Assembly: GCA_031266095.1 (NCBI GenBank) | Contig: JAISBR010000189.1 | Location: 1-6,212, forward strand | Direction: 5' to 3' | Source: Treponema sp. | Lineage (GTDB): Bacteria > Spirochaetota > Spirochaetia > Treponematales > Breznakiellaceae | DNA: 6,212 nt | Part shown: positions 1 through 6,077 of the stretch, one piece after another | Layout: the number at the start of each line of letters is the position of its first letter | Position numbering within the stretch: the first letter of the stretch is position 1 | Notes under the pieces: model-generated | Databases searched by the model: none | Seen by the model: only the letters and a program-made list of their open reading frames with translations | Told to the model about the DNA's origin: nothing | Translations under genes and position numbers: made by a program

Positions 1-6
1 CGCCAT
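1..6 (-). CDS. start codon of next aco gene, probably E2 (dihydrolipoamide acetyltransferase), truncated
   Basis: An ATG (bases 6-4 on the minus strand) followed by GCG, giving Met-Ala, lies three bases after the TAA stop of the E1 beta gene. A good ribosome binding site, GGAAGG, sits seven bases upstream inside the end of E1 beta. Only two codons are visible, so the product cannot be read. In acetoin dehydrogenase operons the gene after E1 beta normally encodes the lipoyl-bearing E2 subunit, and E2 proteins often begin Met-Ala, so E2 (acoC) is the expected identity by context. A different gene is possible. Confidence 0.45.
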
Positions 7-9
7 AAT

Positions 10-999
10 TTACCTTCCTTTAACCATTTCACGGATTTTTGAGGAGATCGCCTTTTCATCCGGAATTAGAGGAAATTCCAAAGCCGGACTAAAGGGCAGC
101 GGAACATTTGCGGTTCCCAGCCGCTCAATGGGGGCTTCCAGTTCATAAAATACATCGGGCATGATCCGCGCGGCAATTTCACCACTGATACCAAAGCCGG
201 TATGACCTTCGTCCACAATGAGTAGTTTTCCTGTTTTTTTGACTGACTGGATAATAGCTTCCGTGTCCAAAGGTACGATGGTACGCAGATCAATCAGTTC
301 AGCGCCTATCCCTTCTTTTTGAAGATTTTTAATTGCTTTCTCCGCTTTAACCGTCATGATGGAATTGGCGACTACCGTAATGTCAGTGCCTTCAATGACG
401 GTACGGGCTTTCCCAAAGGGGATATATATATCTTCCCCGGCTTCCGGCACATCGTTAAATTTAGCTGTATAAAGCATTTTGTGCTCAAAGAAAAGGACAG
501 GGTTATTATCCCGAATGGCGGTTTTCAAAAGCCCCTTTGCCTCACCGGAAGTGGAAGGCAGAACCACCTTTACGCCGGGAATGTAAGCCGCCCATACGTG
601 AAGGGACTGGGAATGTTGAGCCGACGAAGATCGCCCGCCGCCCAGGGGAGTGCGTACTACCATAGGGACTTTGCATTGCCCCCCGGACATATACGTAATC
701 TTTGCCATCTGGTTAAACAACTGATCGCTGCATACCATTATAAAATCGCCGAACATCAATTCCACGATAGGCCGTAGTCCGGTCAACGCGGCGCCTACTC
801 CCATACCGATAATGGCCTGTTCTGAAATGGGCGTGTCTTTCATGCGCAGATCGCCATACTTCTCCATCAAGCCAACCGAACATTTGAAGTTACCTCCAAT
901 GATGCCGACATCTTCGCCCATCATAAACACGCTGTCATCACGAGCCATTTCCTCATCCAGGGCTTCACGAATCGCGTCCCGGTACATTAATTCTCTCAT
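10..999 (-). CDS. acoB: TPP-dependent acetoin dehydrogenase E1 component, beta subunit
   Basis: This is a 329-residue protein of the transketolase-like E1 beta family (pyruvate / branched-chain / acetoin dehydrogenase complexes). With E1 alpha it forms the thiamine-diphosphate enzyme that cleaves acetoin to acetaldehyde and passes the acetyl unit to E2 lipoate. Visible landmarks are GED at 28-30 and the cofactor-contacting glutamate in DTPISE (Glu60), the AQHSQSLHVW segment at 127-136, the DLRTIVPLD block at 237-245 opening the C-terminal domain, and DEGHTGFG at 263-270. Length is normal for the family. Translation could be read from a TTG at 1014, but that triplet is part of the ribosome binding site, so ATG at 999 is the real start. 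The gene follows E1 alpha by 21 bases. The acetoin substrate rather than pyruvate is inferred from the adjacent AcoR-type regulator. A pyruvate or branched-chain E1 beta cannot be excluded by motifs alone. Confidence 0.9.
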   Translation of the reverse strand: MRELMYRDAIREALDEEMARDDSVFMMGEDVGIIGGNFKCSVGLMEKYGDLRMKDTPISEQAIIGMGVGAALTGLRPIVELMFGDFIMVCSDQLFNQMAKITYMSGGQCKVPMVVRTPLGGGRSSSAQHSQSLHVWAAYIPGVKVVLPSTSGEAKGLLKTAIRDNNPVLFFEHKMLYTAKFNDVPEAGEDIYIPFGKARTVIEGTDITVVANSIMTVKAEKAIKNLQKEGIGAELIDLRTIVPLDTEAIIQSVKKTGKLLIVDEGHTGFGISGEIAARIMPDVFYELEAPIERLGTANVPLPFSPALEFPLIPDEKAISSKIREMVKGR

Positions 1000-1004
1000 T
1001 ATTT

Positions 1005-1012
1005 CCACCTCC
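1005..1012 (-). promoter_or_regulatory. ribosome binding site deciding the E1 beta start
   Basis: On the minus strand GGAGGTGG occupies 1012-1005, followed by AAATA and ATG at 999. The SD core GGAGGT is seven bases from this ATG. This supports the start at 999 and argues against the in-frame TTG at 1014, which overlaps the site itself. Confidence 0.8.
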
Positions 1013-1020
1013 AACCCATA

Positions 1021-1980
1021 TTAGTCAACAAATACATCGGTATAAGCCTCCGCTTCCGATGGATAAGGGCTTTCTTCCGCAAACTTGCAGGCAGCCTGAA
1101 TTTCCGATTCCACCGCATCCCGGATTTGCGTTATTTCCGCTTCCGTCAGAAAGCCCTGTTTCTCCAGCTTCCCTATGGGTTCATCCGCTTTCCATGCGGC
1201 GACCTCTTCACTGGGGCGGTAGTCTCCCGGGTCTCCTACATGGTGGCCCTGCCAGCGGTATGTATTGCATTCTATGATGGTAGGACCATTGCCTTTACGG
1301 GCATATTCTACCGCTTTTTCACATTCCTCGTAAACAGCAAAAACATCATTACCGTCGGTGGTAACCCCCGGTATTCCATAACCTACCGCCCGCCTGGAAA
1401 GCTGATGTTCCTTGGTTACCTTGCGAATATCAACCGAGATACCATAAAGGTTATTCTCGATAACAAAGACAATGGGCAAATCCCACGCCGACGCTATGTT
1501 GATGGACTCGTGGAAGGTTCCCTCGTTTGTGGCGCCATCGCCAAAAAAAGCAATGGTAACCTGCCTGGTTTTTCGATACCTTGTCGAATAAGCGGCGCCG
1601 ACGGCTATGGGAATCTCGCCGCCTACGATACCGTTTGCGCCCAGGATACCTTTATCCATAGCCATAATGTGCATGGACCCGCCTTTCCCTTTGGAATAAC
1701 CTGTTTCTTTGCCGAGAATTTCCGCCATCATACGATTCAAATCCGCGCCCCGGGCGATTAGATGCCCATGACCGCGGTGGGTTGAACCAATATAATCATC
1801 CTCCTGCAAAGCGGCGCACGCGCCGACCGACACCGCCTCCTGGCCCAGGTACAAATGAGCCAAGCCGGGCATGAGGCCGCGTTTATAAAATTCAAACACT
1901 TCTTCCTCAAAACGCCGGGTCCGGTACATCGCAATGTAAAACTGTTTTGCCATTTCTGCATGGCCCGATTTTTTGCTCAC
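1021..1980 (-). CDS. acoA: TPP-dependent acetoin dehydrogenase E1 component, alpha subunit
   Basis: This 319-residue E1 alpha subunit partners the downstream E1 beta in a cytoplasmic 2-oxo-acid/acetoin dehydrogenase complex. The thiamine-diphosphate binding fold is clear: GDG at 147-149, followed by the expected spacing to the NN pair at 176-177. Other conserved pieces are HRGHGH at 68-73, GKGGSMH at 98-104 and the YRWQGHHVGDPGDYR region at 241-255, which corresponds to the HGH...DPG loop of the family. The overall size and the GKGGSMH block fit acetoin-type E1 alpha. The start is GTG at 1980, with GGAGG six bases upstream. An internal ATG (residue 10) lacks such a site. The gene begins 19 bases after the alcohol dehydrogenase gene, in the same operon. 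Assignment to acetoin rather than pyruvate rests partly on the AcoR-like regulator and the sigma-54 promoter nearby. Confidence 0.9.
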   Translation of the reverse strand: MSKKSGHAEMAKQFYIAMYRTRRFEEEVFEFYKRGLMPGLAHLYLGQEAVSVGACAALQEDDYIGSTHRGHGHLIARGADLNRMMAEILGKETGYSKGKGGSMHIMAMDKGILGANGIVGGEIPIAVGAAYSTRYRKTRQVTIAFFGDGATNEGTFHESINIASAWDLPIVFVIENNLYGISVDIRKVTKEHQLSRRAVGYGIPGVTTDGNDVFAVYEECEKAVEYARKGNGPTIIECNTYRWQGHHVGDPGDYRPSEEVAAWKADEPIGKLEKQGFLTEAEITQIRDAVESEIQAACKFAEESPYPSEAEAYTDVFVD

Positions 1981-1999
1981 AATATTCCTCCATACTCGC

Positions 2000-3115
2000 T
2001 TAATAGAGTTCCTGATATATTTTTAATATCTGGTTGTAATCCAACGGTACAAAACTATTGGCCATGAGCCGCTGCTGTTTTTCCATAACAGTCCGGGTAA
2101 ATTCGGGTAAATCATCAGCTTTGACGCCGTATTCCCGCATGGTTTTGCGGGGGAAGATTTTGTTGAGCAGCTTATCCAGCGCGCCGTACACCTCGCCTGG
2201 TTCACTCTGGAGTATTGGGGCCATAAAACTATTCAAACAGGCGATCTCGCCGTCGGATTTAAGTTTTATATAGTTTTTTAACACTTCGGAGAAAATAACA
2301 TAATTGCTTTCGCCGTGAGCGACATGGTACTGCCCCCCAAAGGGATAGCTCATTGCGTGGACGGTCCCGCAGCCGGCAGTACCAAAGGCAAGCCCGGCAT
2401 AGTTGGAAGCCACCAAAAAGTTATCCAGCAATCCAAGACGCGCCCCCTGACCCTGCCCGGCAATGACTTGATACCCTTTCAGAATCATTTCAATTGCCTT
2501 GTAAGAAAACAATTTCGTATAAACCGTCGCCTTGGGGGAAAGGGCTGATTCCACCGCGTGAACAAGGGCGTCAATAGAGCTGGTAGCAAATACGCCGAAA
2601 GGCAGGCCTTCCAGCAATTCAGGGATAAGGACCGCCTTATCCGCATACATGGCGGGGCTGGCCAAACCCATCTTGGTTCCCAGACGGGTACGGTTTATTA
2701 TAGAAAGATTTGTTACCTCGCTTCCGGTTCCGCATGTCGTAGGAATGATGACAAGCCCGCGTTTTTTTGTTATATTCGCGCTCTTCTCATAAAGCTCATC
2801 CAGGGTTTCATTTTCGGCGACAGCCAGGACTTTGGCGAGGTCAATAATGGTTCCGCCGCCAATGGCAACGACCCGCTTGCATCCGGTTTTCCGCGCGTCG
2901 GCGAGAATCCGATCCGCCATGATATCCGTAGGCTCGCCTGAGCCGTATTGTTCCTGATAAATCACCGCGCTTTTCAGCCCCATCTGCCCAAAATACGGCT
3001 GAAAAATATACTCGTTCGTTAATATAAGATCTTGCTCCTCAAGACCAAATTGCCCGGCAAACTCGGCACTCGTGGCAAACTTATAAAGTTCCGGTTTGAA
3101 AATCATCTGAACCAT
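2000..3115 (-). CDS. iron-containing alcohol dehydrogenase, 4-hydroxybutyrate dehydrogenase-like
   Basis: This 371-residue protein of the group III metal-dependent alcohol dehydrogenase family catalyses NAD(P)-dependent interconversion of an alcohol and an aldehyde in the cytoplasm. The N-terminal half has the nucleotide-binding motif GGGTIIDLAK (86-95) and the family signature PTTCGTGSEVT (125-135). Likely metal ligands are Asp182, His186 (in IDALVHAVES), His253 and His267 (in the GGQYHVAHGESNY region). Length, N-terminus (initiator Met 12 residues before a conserved Phe in YKF) and many segments match my recollection of the Clostridium kluyveri 4-hydroxybutyrate dehydrogenase. The true substrate here is unknown. 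As first gene of an acetoin operon it may reduce the acetaldehyde released by acetoin cleavage, or oxidise a precursor alcohol. ATG at 3115 is preceded by AAGGAG (3132-3127) at 11 bases, slightly long. A second ATG three codons in has no better site. Confidence 0.88.
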   Translation of the reverse strand: MVQMIFKPELYKFATSAEFAGQFGLEEQDLILTNEYIFQPYFGQMGLKSAVIYQEQYGSGEPTDIMADRILADARKTGCKRVVAIGGGTIIDLAKVLAVAENETLDELYEKSANITKKRGLVIIPTTCGTGSEVTNLSIINRTRLGTKMGLASPAMYADKAVLIPELLEGLPFGVFATSSIDALVHAVESALSPKATVYTKLFSYKAIEMILKGYQVIAGQGQGARLGLLDNFLVASNYAGLAFGTAGCGTVHAMSYPFGGQYHVAHGESNYVIFSEVLKNYIKLKSDGEIACLNSFMAPILQSEPGEVYGALDKLLNKIFPRKTMREYGVKADDLPEFTRTVMEKQQRLMANSFVPLDYNQILKIYQELY

Positions 3116-3204
3116 TCCCGTTATCGCTCCTTATCTTGATTTTTATGGTATAATACAAGGGTTGGTCCGGTTCGCGCGGGGTAAAAATGTCATTCCCGCA
3201 ACAG

Positions 3205-3228
3205 AACCCCTCAATGAACCCCCTCAAT
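3205..3228. repeat. short direct repeat at the start of the operon leader
   Basis: AACCCCTCAAT (3205-3215) and AACCCCCTCAAT (3217-3228) are consecutive near-identical copies. On the minus strand they read ATTGAGGGG(G)TT twice and start at or just upstream of the predicted transcription start near 3224. The following leader (3116-3204) also has a GCGGG/CCCGC stem around 3178-3200. Function is unknown. Confidence 0.5.
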
Positions 3229-3234
3229 CAAGAA

Positions 3235-3250
3235 AGCAATTTTCATGCCA
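3235..3250 (-). promoter_or_regulatory. sigma-54 (-24/-12) promoter of the adh-acoA-acoB operon
   Basis: On the minus strand the sequence TGGCATGAAAATTGCT matches the sigma-54 consensus TGGCACG-N4-TTGCW except for one base. The invariant GG lies at 3249-3248 and GC at 3237-3236, exactly the required spacing. The predicted transcription start is near 3224, giving a leader of about 109 nt to the alcohol dehydrogenase ATG. An AcoR-type sigma-54 activator is encoded directly upstream, which strongly supports use of this promoter. Confidence 0.88.
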
Positions 3251-3302
3251 ACCAATCTATCGAACTCACGTTGAATATTTGATGGAAATATACGGACAGT
3301 AA

Positions 3303-3442
3303 GAGCCTGTCCCAAAACTAATTGACAGTGCGCTAACGCGCACGGTTTTAGGACAGGCTCTTGCGGTTTTTCGGCCTGCGGCCTGCAAAACCGCTGTTTT
3401 CAAAGGTTGCTTTCCCAAAAACTGAAGTTTTGGGAAAGCCTC
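3303..3442. repeat. 140-bp MITE-like element with terminal inverted repeats and internal hairpins
   Basis: The left end GAGCCTGTCCCAAAACT (3303-3319) and the right end AGTTTTGGGAAAGCCTC (3426-3442) are inverted copies matching at 15 of 17 positions. Inside are three foldable units. The first is an 18-bp arm pair (3301-3318 with 3345-3362, one mismatch) enclosing a GTGCGC/GCGCAC stem (3328-3333, 3338-3343). The second is GCGGTTTT/AAAACCGC (3363-3370, 3387-3394) enclosing GGCC-TGC-GGCC. The third is a 12-bp stem at 3409-3420 with 3428-3439. No coding capacity is visible. The nested hairpins could be several partial copies of one repeat rather than a single mobile unit, and no clear target duplication was found. 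None is followed by a U tract suited to termination in either direction. Confidence 0.6.
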
Positions 3443-3506
3443 ATAATTATATTTTTTGTTACCGCGGCTTCTTTATGGATTTTGGACGGCATATTCGGTG
3501 TGTGCC

Positions 3507-3578
3507 TGTGTCATTATGTGTCAAATGCCGTCTGTCTGGCCCCATGTTATTGGCACATAAATGACACGTAACGTCACA
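3507..3578. promoter_or_regulatory. candidate upstream activator sites (inverted pair of TGTGTCA-rich elements)
   Basis: TGTGTCATTATGTGTCA (3507-3523) and, on the opposite strand, CGTGTCATTTATGTGCCA (3568-3551) are near-identical copies facing each other, each holding two half-sites about one helical turn apart. A weaker half-site CGTCACA follows at 3572-3578. The left copy is also framed by GACGGCAT (3485-3492) and ATGCCGTC (3525-3532). Such paired dyads upstream of a -24/-12 promoter are the usual form of enhancer for sigma-54 activators. Binding by the adjacent AcoR-like protein is inferred. The distance to the predicted transcription start is about 315 bp. Confidence 0.65.
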
Positions 3579-3591
3579 ATTGAACGACGCC

Positions 3592-5589
3592 TTATACCAA
3601 ATATTTTTCTTTGGAGATTCCGTAGCTTGACATCTTGCGGTACATCGTCCGCCTGCTGATTCCCAACAGCTCCGCCGCTTTTTTCACTTTAAAACCCGTA
3701 GCGTACAGCGCGTTCTCAACACGTTCCCGCTCGTTTTCGCGGGGGACATGGTTGAAGGCCTCGCTTTTGGTTTTATTTTCCGGGGGGTCGGGCAGCGCCG
3801 CTGCCAACGCCGTCTCCTGCTCCTCTTCACTCATCTTGTTCCGAATCGACAGATGCTGCGGTTCAATCCACTCGTAAGGGGACACGTAAACCGCCCGTTC
3901 CACAACGTTTTCCAGTTCCCGCACATTGCCGGGCCAGGAATATTTTTTTAACATCAACTGAGCGTAGGGGGTGAACCCGCAGATGCGGTTCCCTCCGTTG
4001 CCGGCATATTTATACAAAAAGTGTTCCGCCAGGGGAATGATGTCCTCCGGGCGTTCACGCAGCGAAGGTATTGAAATATCAAATACGTTCAGCCGGTAAT
4101 AGAGATCGTTCCGGAACTCGTTGTCCAGTATCTTTTTCTCCACATTTTGATGGGTGGCGGAAATGACGCGAACATCTATCTTTATGGTCCGGGTGGAACC
4201 GATGCGGCTGACCTCGCGGCTCTGGAGCACCCGCAAAAGGCTGGCCTGCACGTCAAACGGCATGTCGCCGATTTCGTCAAGAAAGATGGTGCCGCCATTG
4301 GCAAGCTCGAATTTTCCGGGACAGCCGTCCCTTTTCGCGCCGGTAAACGCCCCGCCTTCATACCCGAAAAGCTCGCTTTCAACCAGGCTTCTTGGGATAG
4401 CGCCGCAATTGATGGCCACAAACGGACCGTCCCGACGGTTACTGGCGTTGTGAATCGCCTGGGCAAACATCTCCTTGCCGGTCCCGCTTTCGCCTTTCAG
4501 AAAAATATTCGCGCAGTTCTGGGCCGCCAGCTGGGCCATACGGACCGCTTCCACCATTACGGCGGAATCGCCGATAATATCATCCAGGATGAACCGGGCT
4601 TCCGAACCGATGATACGGTTAATGCGTTTATGCAAGGTTTCGGTCTTCTCAAAAAACAAAACATAATCCCTGGCGTCGGTAATCTCCACCGACAGCGAAA
4701 ACTGCGCTATTTTTCTGCCAATCTCCAGCGTAATCGGGCGATCATGAACGCTTCCGCCTGCCCCCCCGGATAAAACCAGATTACCGGGCATAAATTCCTC
4801 CAGGTCATGATCCTCCAACTGTTCTATCCGTTTGCCCAATAATTGCGCCGCCCCCCGGTTTACGCGGATAATGCGCAGGTTTTTATCTACCAGCATCACG
4901 CCGGAGGGCCAGGCGGAAATCATGGTGTAGGTACTCTGCTGCATCCGGTTTAATTTATCATAAGCGTCCTGCATCAGGAGGAGCTGGCTGATTGCTTTCG
5001 CGGCGGTCGCTACCATGCCCAGGGTGTGAAGGTGGACTTCGGGCATGGGGCCGATAATACAAATCCCGCCGGTAATATGCCGGCGGGGATCAAAAACCGG
5101 CGCGCCGGAACAGGTCCAGTTGTAATGCAAAGGAAAATAGTGTTCTTCCCCGGATATTTTAATACCGTCGCCGATTACCAGGGCGGTGCCGATCCCGTTG
5201 GTCCCTATGTTTTTTTCGCTGCGGTTACAGCCTTCGGCCAACCCGTTGGCCTTGGCGATGAGCATAACCTCCTCATCGCCGGTAACGTTCAGTACATACC
5301 CATCTTCGTCAAAGATGGTAGCGATAAAACCGGAGCCGATGGTAAAACGGTAAATGCCCGCCAGCACCAGGGAAGCCATATCAAAAAACTTTTTCGACGC
5401 GGCGATCCGCCTTTGTACCTCCTGCGGGGGGATCAGCGTTTTATCCACCCGCTCCGGAACAACCCCCGCGTTTCGGGAACGAATCCACGATTCAACGACC
5501 TTTGGGTGGATATTGCCGGCGGGCATAATTCCATCTTTCTGAAAGGCTTCCCTGGCCTTTTTTATCTCCTCTTGTCCCGGCAGTTCCAT
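3592..5589 (-). CDS. acoR: sigma-54-dependent transcriptional activator, AcoR family (GAF-PAS-AAA+-Fis HTH)
   Basis: This 665-residue enhancer-binding protein is predicted to activate the downstream sigma-54 operon. The N-terminus has the AcoR-type SWIRSRNAGV (34-43), then a GAF sensor domain of roughly 65-205 with the typical EKNIGTNGIGTAL (125-137) and SGAPVFDP (161-168) blocks. A PAS-like domain covers about 212-315. The AAA+ domain (about 335-565) is complete: Walker A GESGTGKE at 366-373, sigma-54-contacting GAFTGA at 413-418, Walker B TIFLDEIGD at 434-442, and the NDLYYRLN and LRERPEDI arginine region at 494-517. A polar linker (about 585-620) leads to a Fis-type helix-turn-helix at about 632-656. 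Intact GAFTGA and Walker motifs indicate a functional activator. The ATG at 5589 is preceded by AGGAGG at four bases, a tight spacing. The ligand is probably acetoin or a similar small molecule, inferred from the target genes. Confidence 0.92.
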   Translation of the reverse strand: MELPGQEEIKKAREAFQKDGIMPAGNIHPKVVESWIRSRNAGVVPERVDKTLIPPQEVQRRIAASKKFFDMASLVLAGIYRFTIGSGFIATIFDEDGYVLNVTGDEEVMLIAKANGLAEGCNRSEKNIGTNGIGTALVIGDGIKISGEEHYFPLHYNWTCSGAPVFDPRRHITGGICIIGPMPEVHLHTLGMVATAAKAISQLLLMQDAYDKLNRMQQSTYTMISAWPSGVMLVDKNLRIIRVNRGAAQLLGKRIEQLEDHDLEEFMPGNLVLSGGAGGSVHDRPITLEIGRKIAQFSLSVEITDARDYVLFFEKTETLHKRINRIIGSEARFILDDIIGDSAVMVEAVRMAQLAAQNCANIFLKGESGTGKEMFAQAIHNASNRRDGPFVAINCGAIPRSLVESELFGYEGGAFTGAKRDGCPGKFELANGGTIFLDEIGDMPFDVQASLLRVLQSREVSRIGSTRTIKIDVRVISATHQNVEKKILDNEFRNDLYYRLNVFDISIPSLRERPEDIIPLAEHFLYKYAGNGGNRICGFTPYAQLMLKKYSWPGNVRELENVVERAVYVSPYEWIEPQHLSIRNKMSEEEQETALAAALPDPPENKTKSEAFNHVPRENERERVENALYATGFKVKKAAELLGISRRTMYRKMSSYGISKEKYLV

Positions 5590-5630
5590 ACCGCCTCCTC
5601 TCTGTAAAGCGTTCCATTATGTTATGCGTT

Positions 5631-5659
5631 ATTTTACCATGATATTTTACCAAAAACAA
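5631..5659 (-). promoter_or_regulatory. sigma-70-type promoter of the activator gene, with overlapping direct repeat
   Basis: On the minus strand TTGTTT (5659-5654) and TAAAAT (5636-5631) are separated by exactly 17 bases. This gives a predicted start near 5624 and a leader of about 35 nt to the activator ATG. The sequence TGGTAAAATA occurs twice at a 13-bp interval (5652-5643 and 5639-5630), the second copy forming the -10 box. The repeat could be an operator, or simply AT-rich promoter sequence. Confidence 0.55.
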
Positions 5660-5731
5660 TAAAAAAGTCATAGCCAAGGGTTCCAAAACCCGGAGGGCTC
5701 CTCCCGGCCGGCGCGTTACGTAACCGGAAAA

Positions 5732-5878
5732 CAAAGACGGGTGCGCGGCCCGCAAAGATAGGTCCGGCGTTTCCAGAGACGGGTGTGGAACTTGCAAAGA
5801 CGGGTGCGGAACTTCCAAAGACGGGTCCGGCGTTTCCAAAGACGGGTCCGGCGTTTCCAAAGACGGGTGTGGAAAGAA
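5732..5878. repeat. tandem array of about seven 21-bp units
   Basis: The units begin at 5732, 5753, 5774, 5795, 5816, 5837 and 5858, with the core CAAAGACGGGT in nearly all. Two tail types alternate irregularly: GTCCGGCGTTTC (units 2, 5, 6) and GTGYGGAACTTS (units 3, 4, partly 7). Units 5 and 6 are identical. A diverged eighth unit runs on from 5879 (AAATTCGGGTTTGGCGTTG). On the minus strand the period is in frame and stop-free, and would read as heptapeptides such as ETPDPSL and EVPHPSL. The only start for that frame is a TTG at 5923 without a clear ribosome binding site, and the frame runs into the activator gene, so I treat it as noncoding. Confidence 0.85.
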
Positions 5879-5879
5879 T

Positions 5880-5933
5880 AAATTCGGGTTTGGCGTTGTA
5901 AAACCCGGGTTTATCAGCCGCAAACCCGAATTT
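5880..5933. repeat. 12-bp perfect inverted repeat with a central palindrome
   Basis: AAATTCGGGTTT (5880-5891) and AAACCCGAATTT (5922-5933) are perfect inverted copies. Between them lies the perfect 12-bp palindrome AAACCCGGGTTT (5901-5912). The GGGTTT/AAACCC core is therefore present four times within 54 bases. It adjoins the tandem array, of which the left arm appears to be a diverged unit. Confidence 0.75.
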
Positions 5934-5940
5934 GATGGGG

Positions 5941-6077
5941 CCGCTTTTTTAGCGGGGGGTCCGGGGGGATTGTATCCCCCCGGCGGGGCGTTGCGGGGCA
6001 GAGCCCCGCGGGAGGGGTAGGGCGCAACCGTGGTGCGCCCGCAGGGGGGGGCTCCCCCCTCCTGGCTTATTGCCAGG
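5941..6077. repeat. cluster of GC-rich hairpins
   Basis: Successive inverted repeats with short loops are CCGCT/AGCGG (5941-5955), CCGGGGGGAT-TGT-ATCCCCCCGG (5961-5983), GCGGGGC-AGA-GCCCCGC (5993-6009), GGGCGCA/TGCGCCC (6020-6040) and CCTGGC-TTATT-GCCAGG (6061-6077). A further G7-8/C6 fold lies at about 6044-6058. They sit between two outward-facing promoters, so they are not placed as terminators for either visible gene. The strand asymmetry (long G runs on the plus strand) is marked. Confidence 0.75.

Noticed and set aside
1000..1014. TTG at 1014 as the E1 beta start
   Set aside because: The TTG overlaps the GGAGGTGG ribosome binding site, and the ATG at 999 has correct spacing and a family-like N-terminus.
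1126..1761. Plus-strand open frame of about 211 codons
   Set aside because: It is antisense to the clearly conserved E1 alpha gene, with no recognisable protein motif.
3145..3160. Plus-strand extended -10 sequence TGGTATAAT
   Set aside because: No -35 element lies at the right distance, and it would point into noncoding DNA against the operon, so chance occurrence is more likely.
4147..4773. Plus-strand open frame of about 208 codons
   Set aside because: It lies wholly antisense to the AAA+ and PAS coding region of the activator, whose motifs are intact. A long antisense frame is expected at this base composition.
5714..5721. CGTTACGT shared with the activator-site region (3566-3575, minus strand)
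   Set aside because: A single 8-base match, here part of the GTTACGTAAC palindrome and without the TGTGTCA half-sites, is not enough to call an autoregulatory site.
5492..5923. Minus-strand frame of 143 codons with a PxPSLET heptad region
   Set aside because: It needs a TTG start without a clear ribosome binding site, runs through the activator's promoter, leader and first 98 coding bases in another frame, and its N-terminal half is just the 21-bp repeats.
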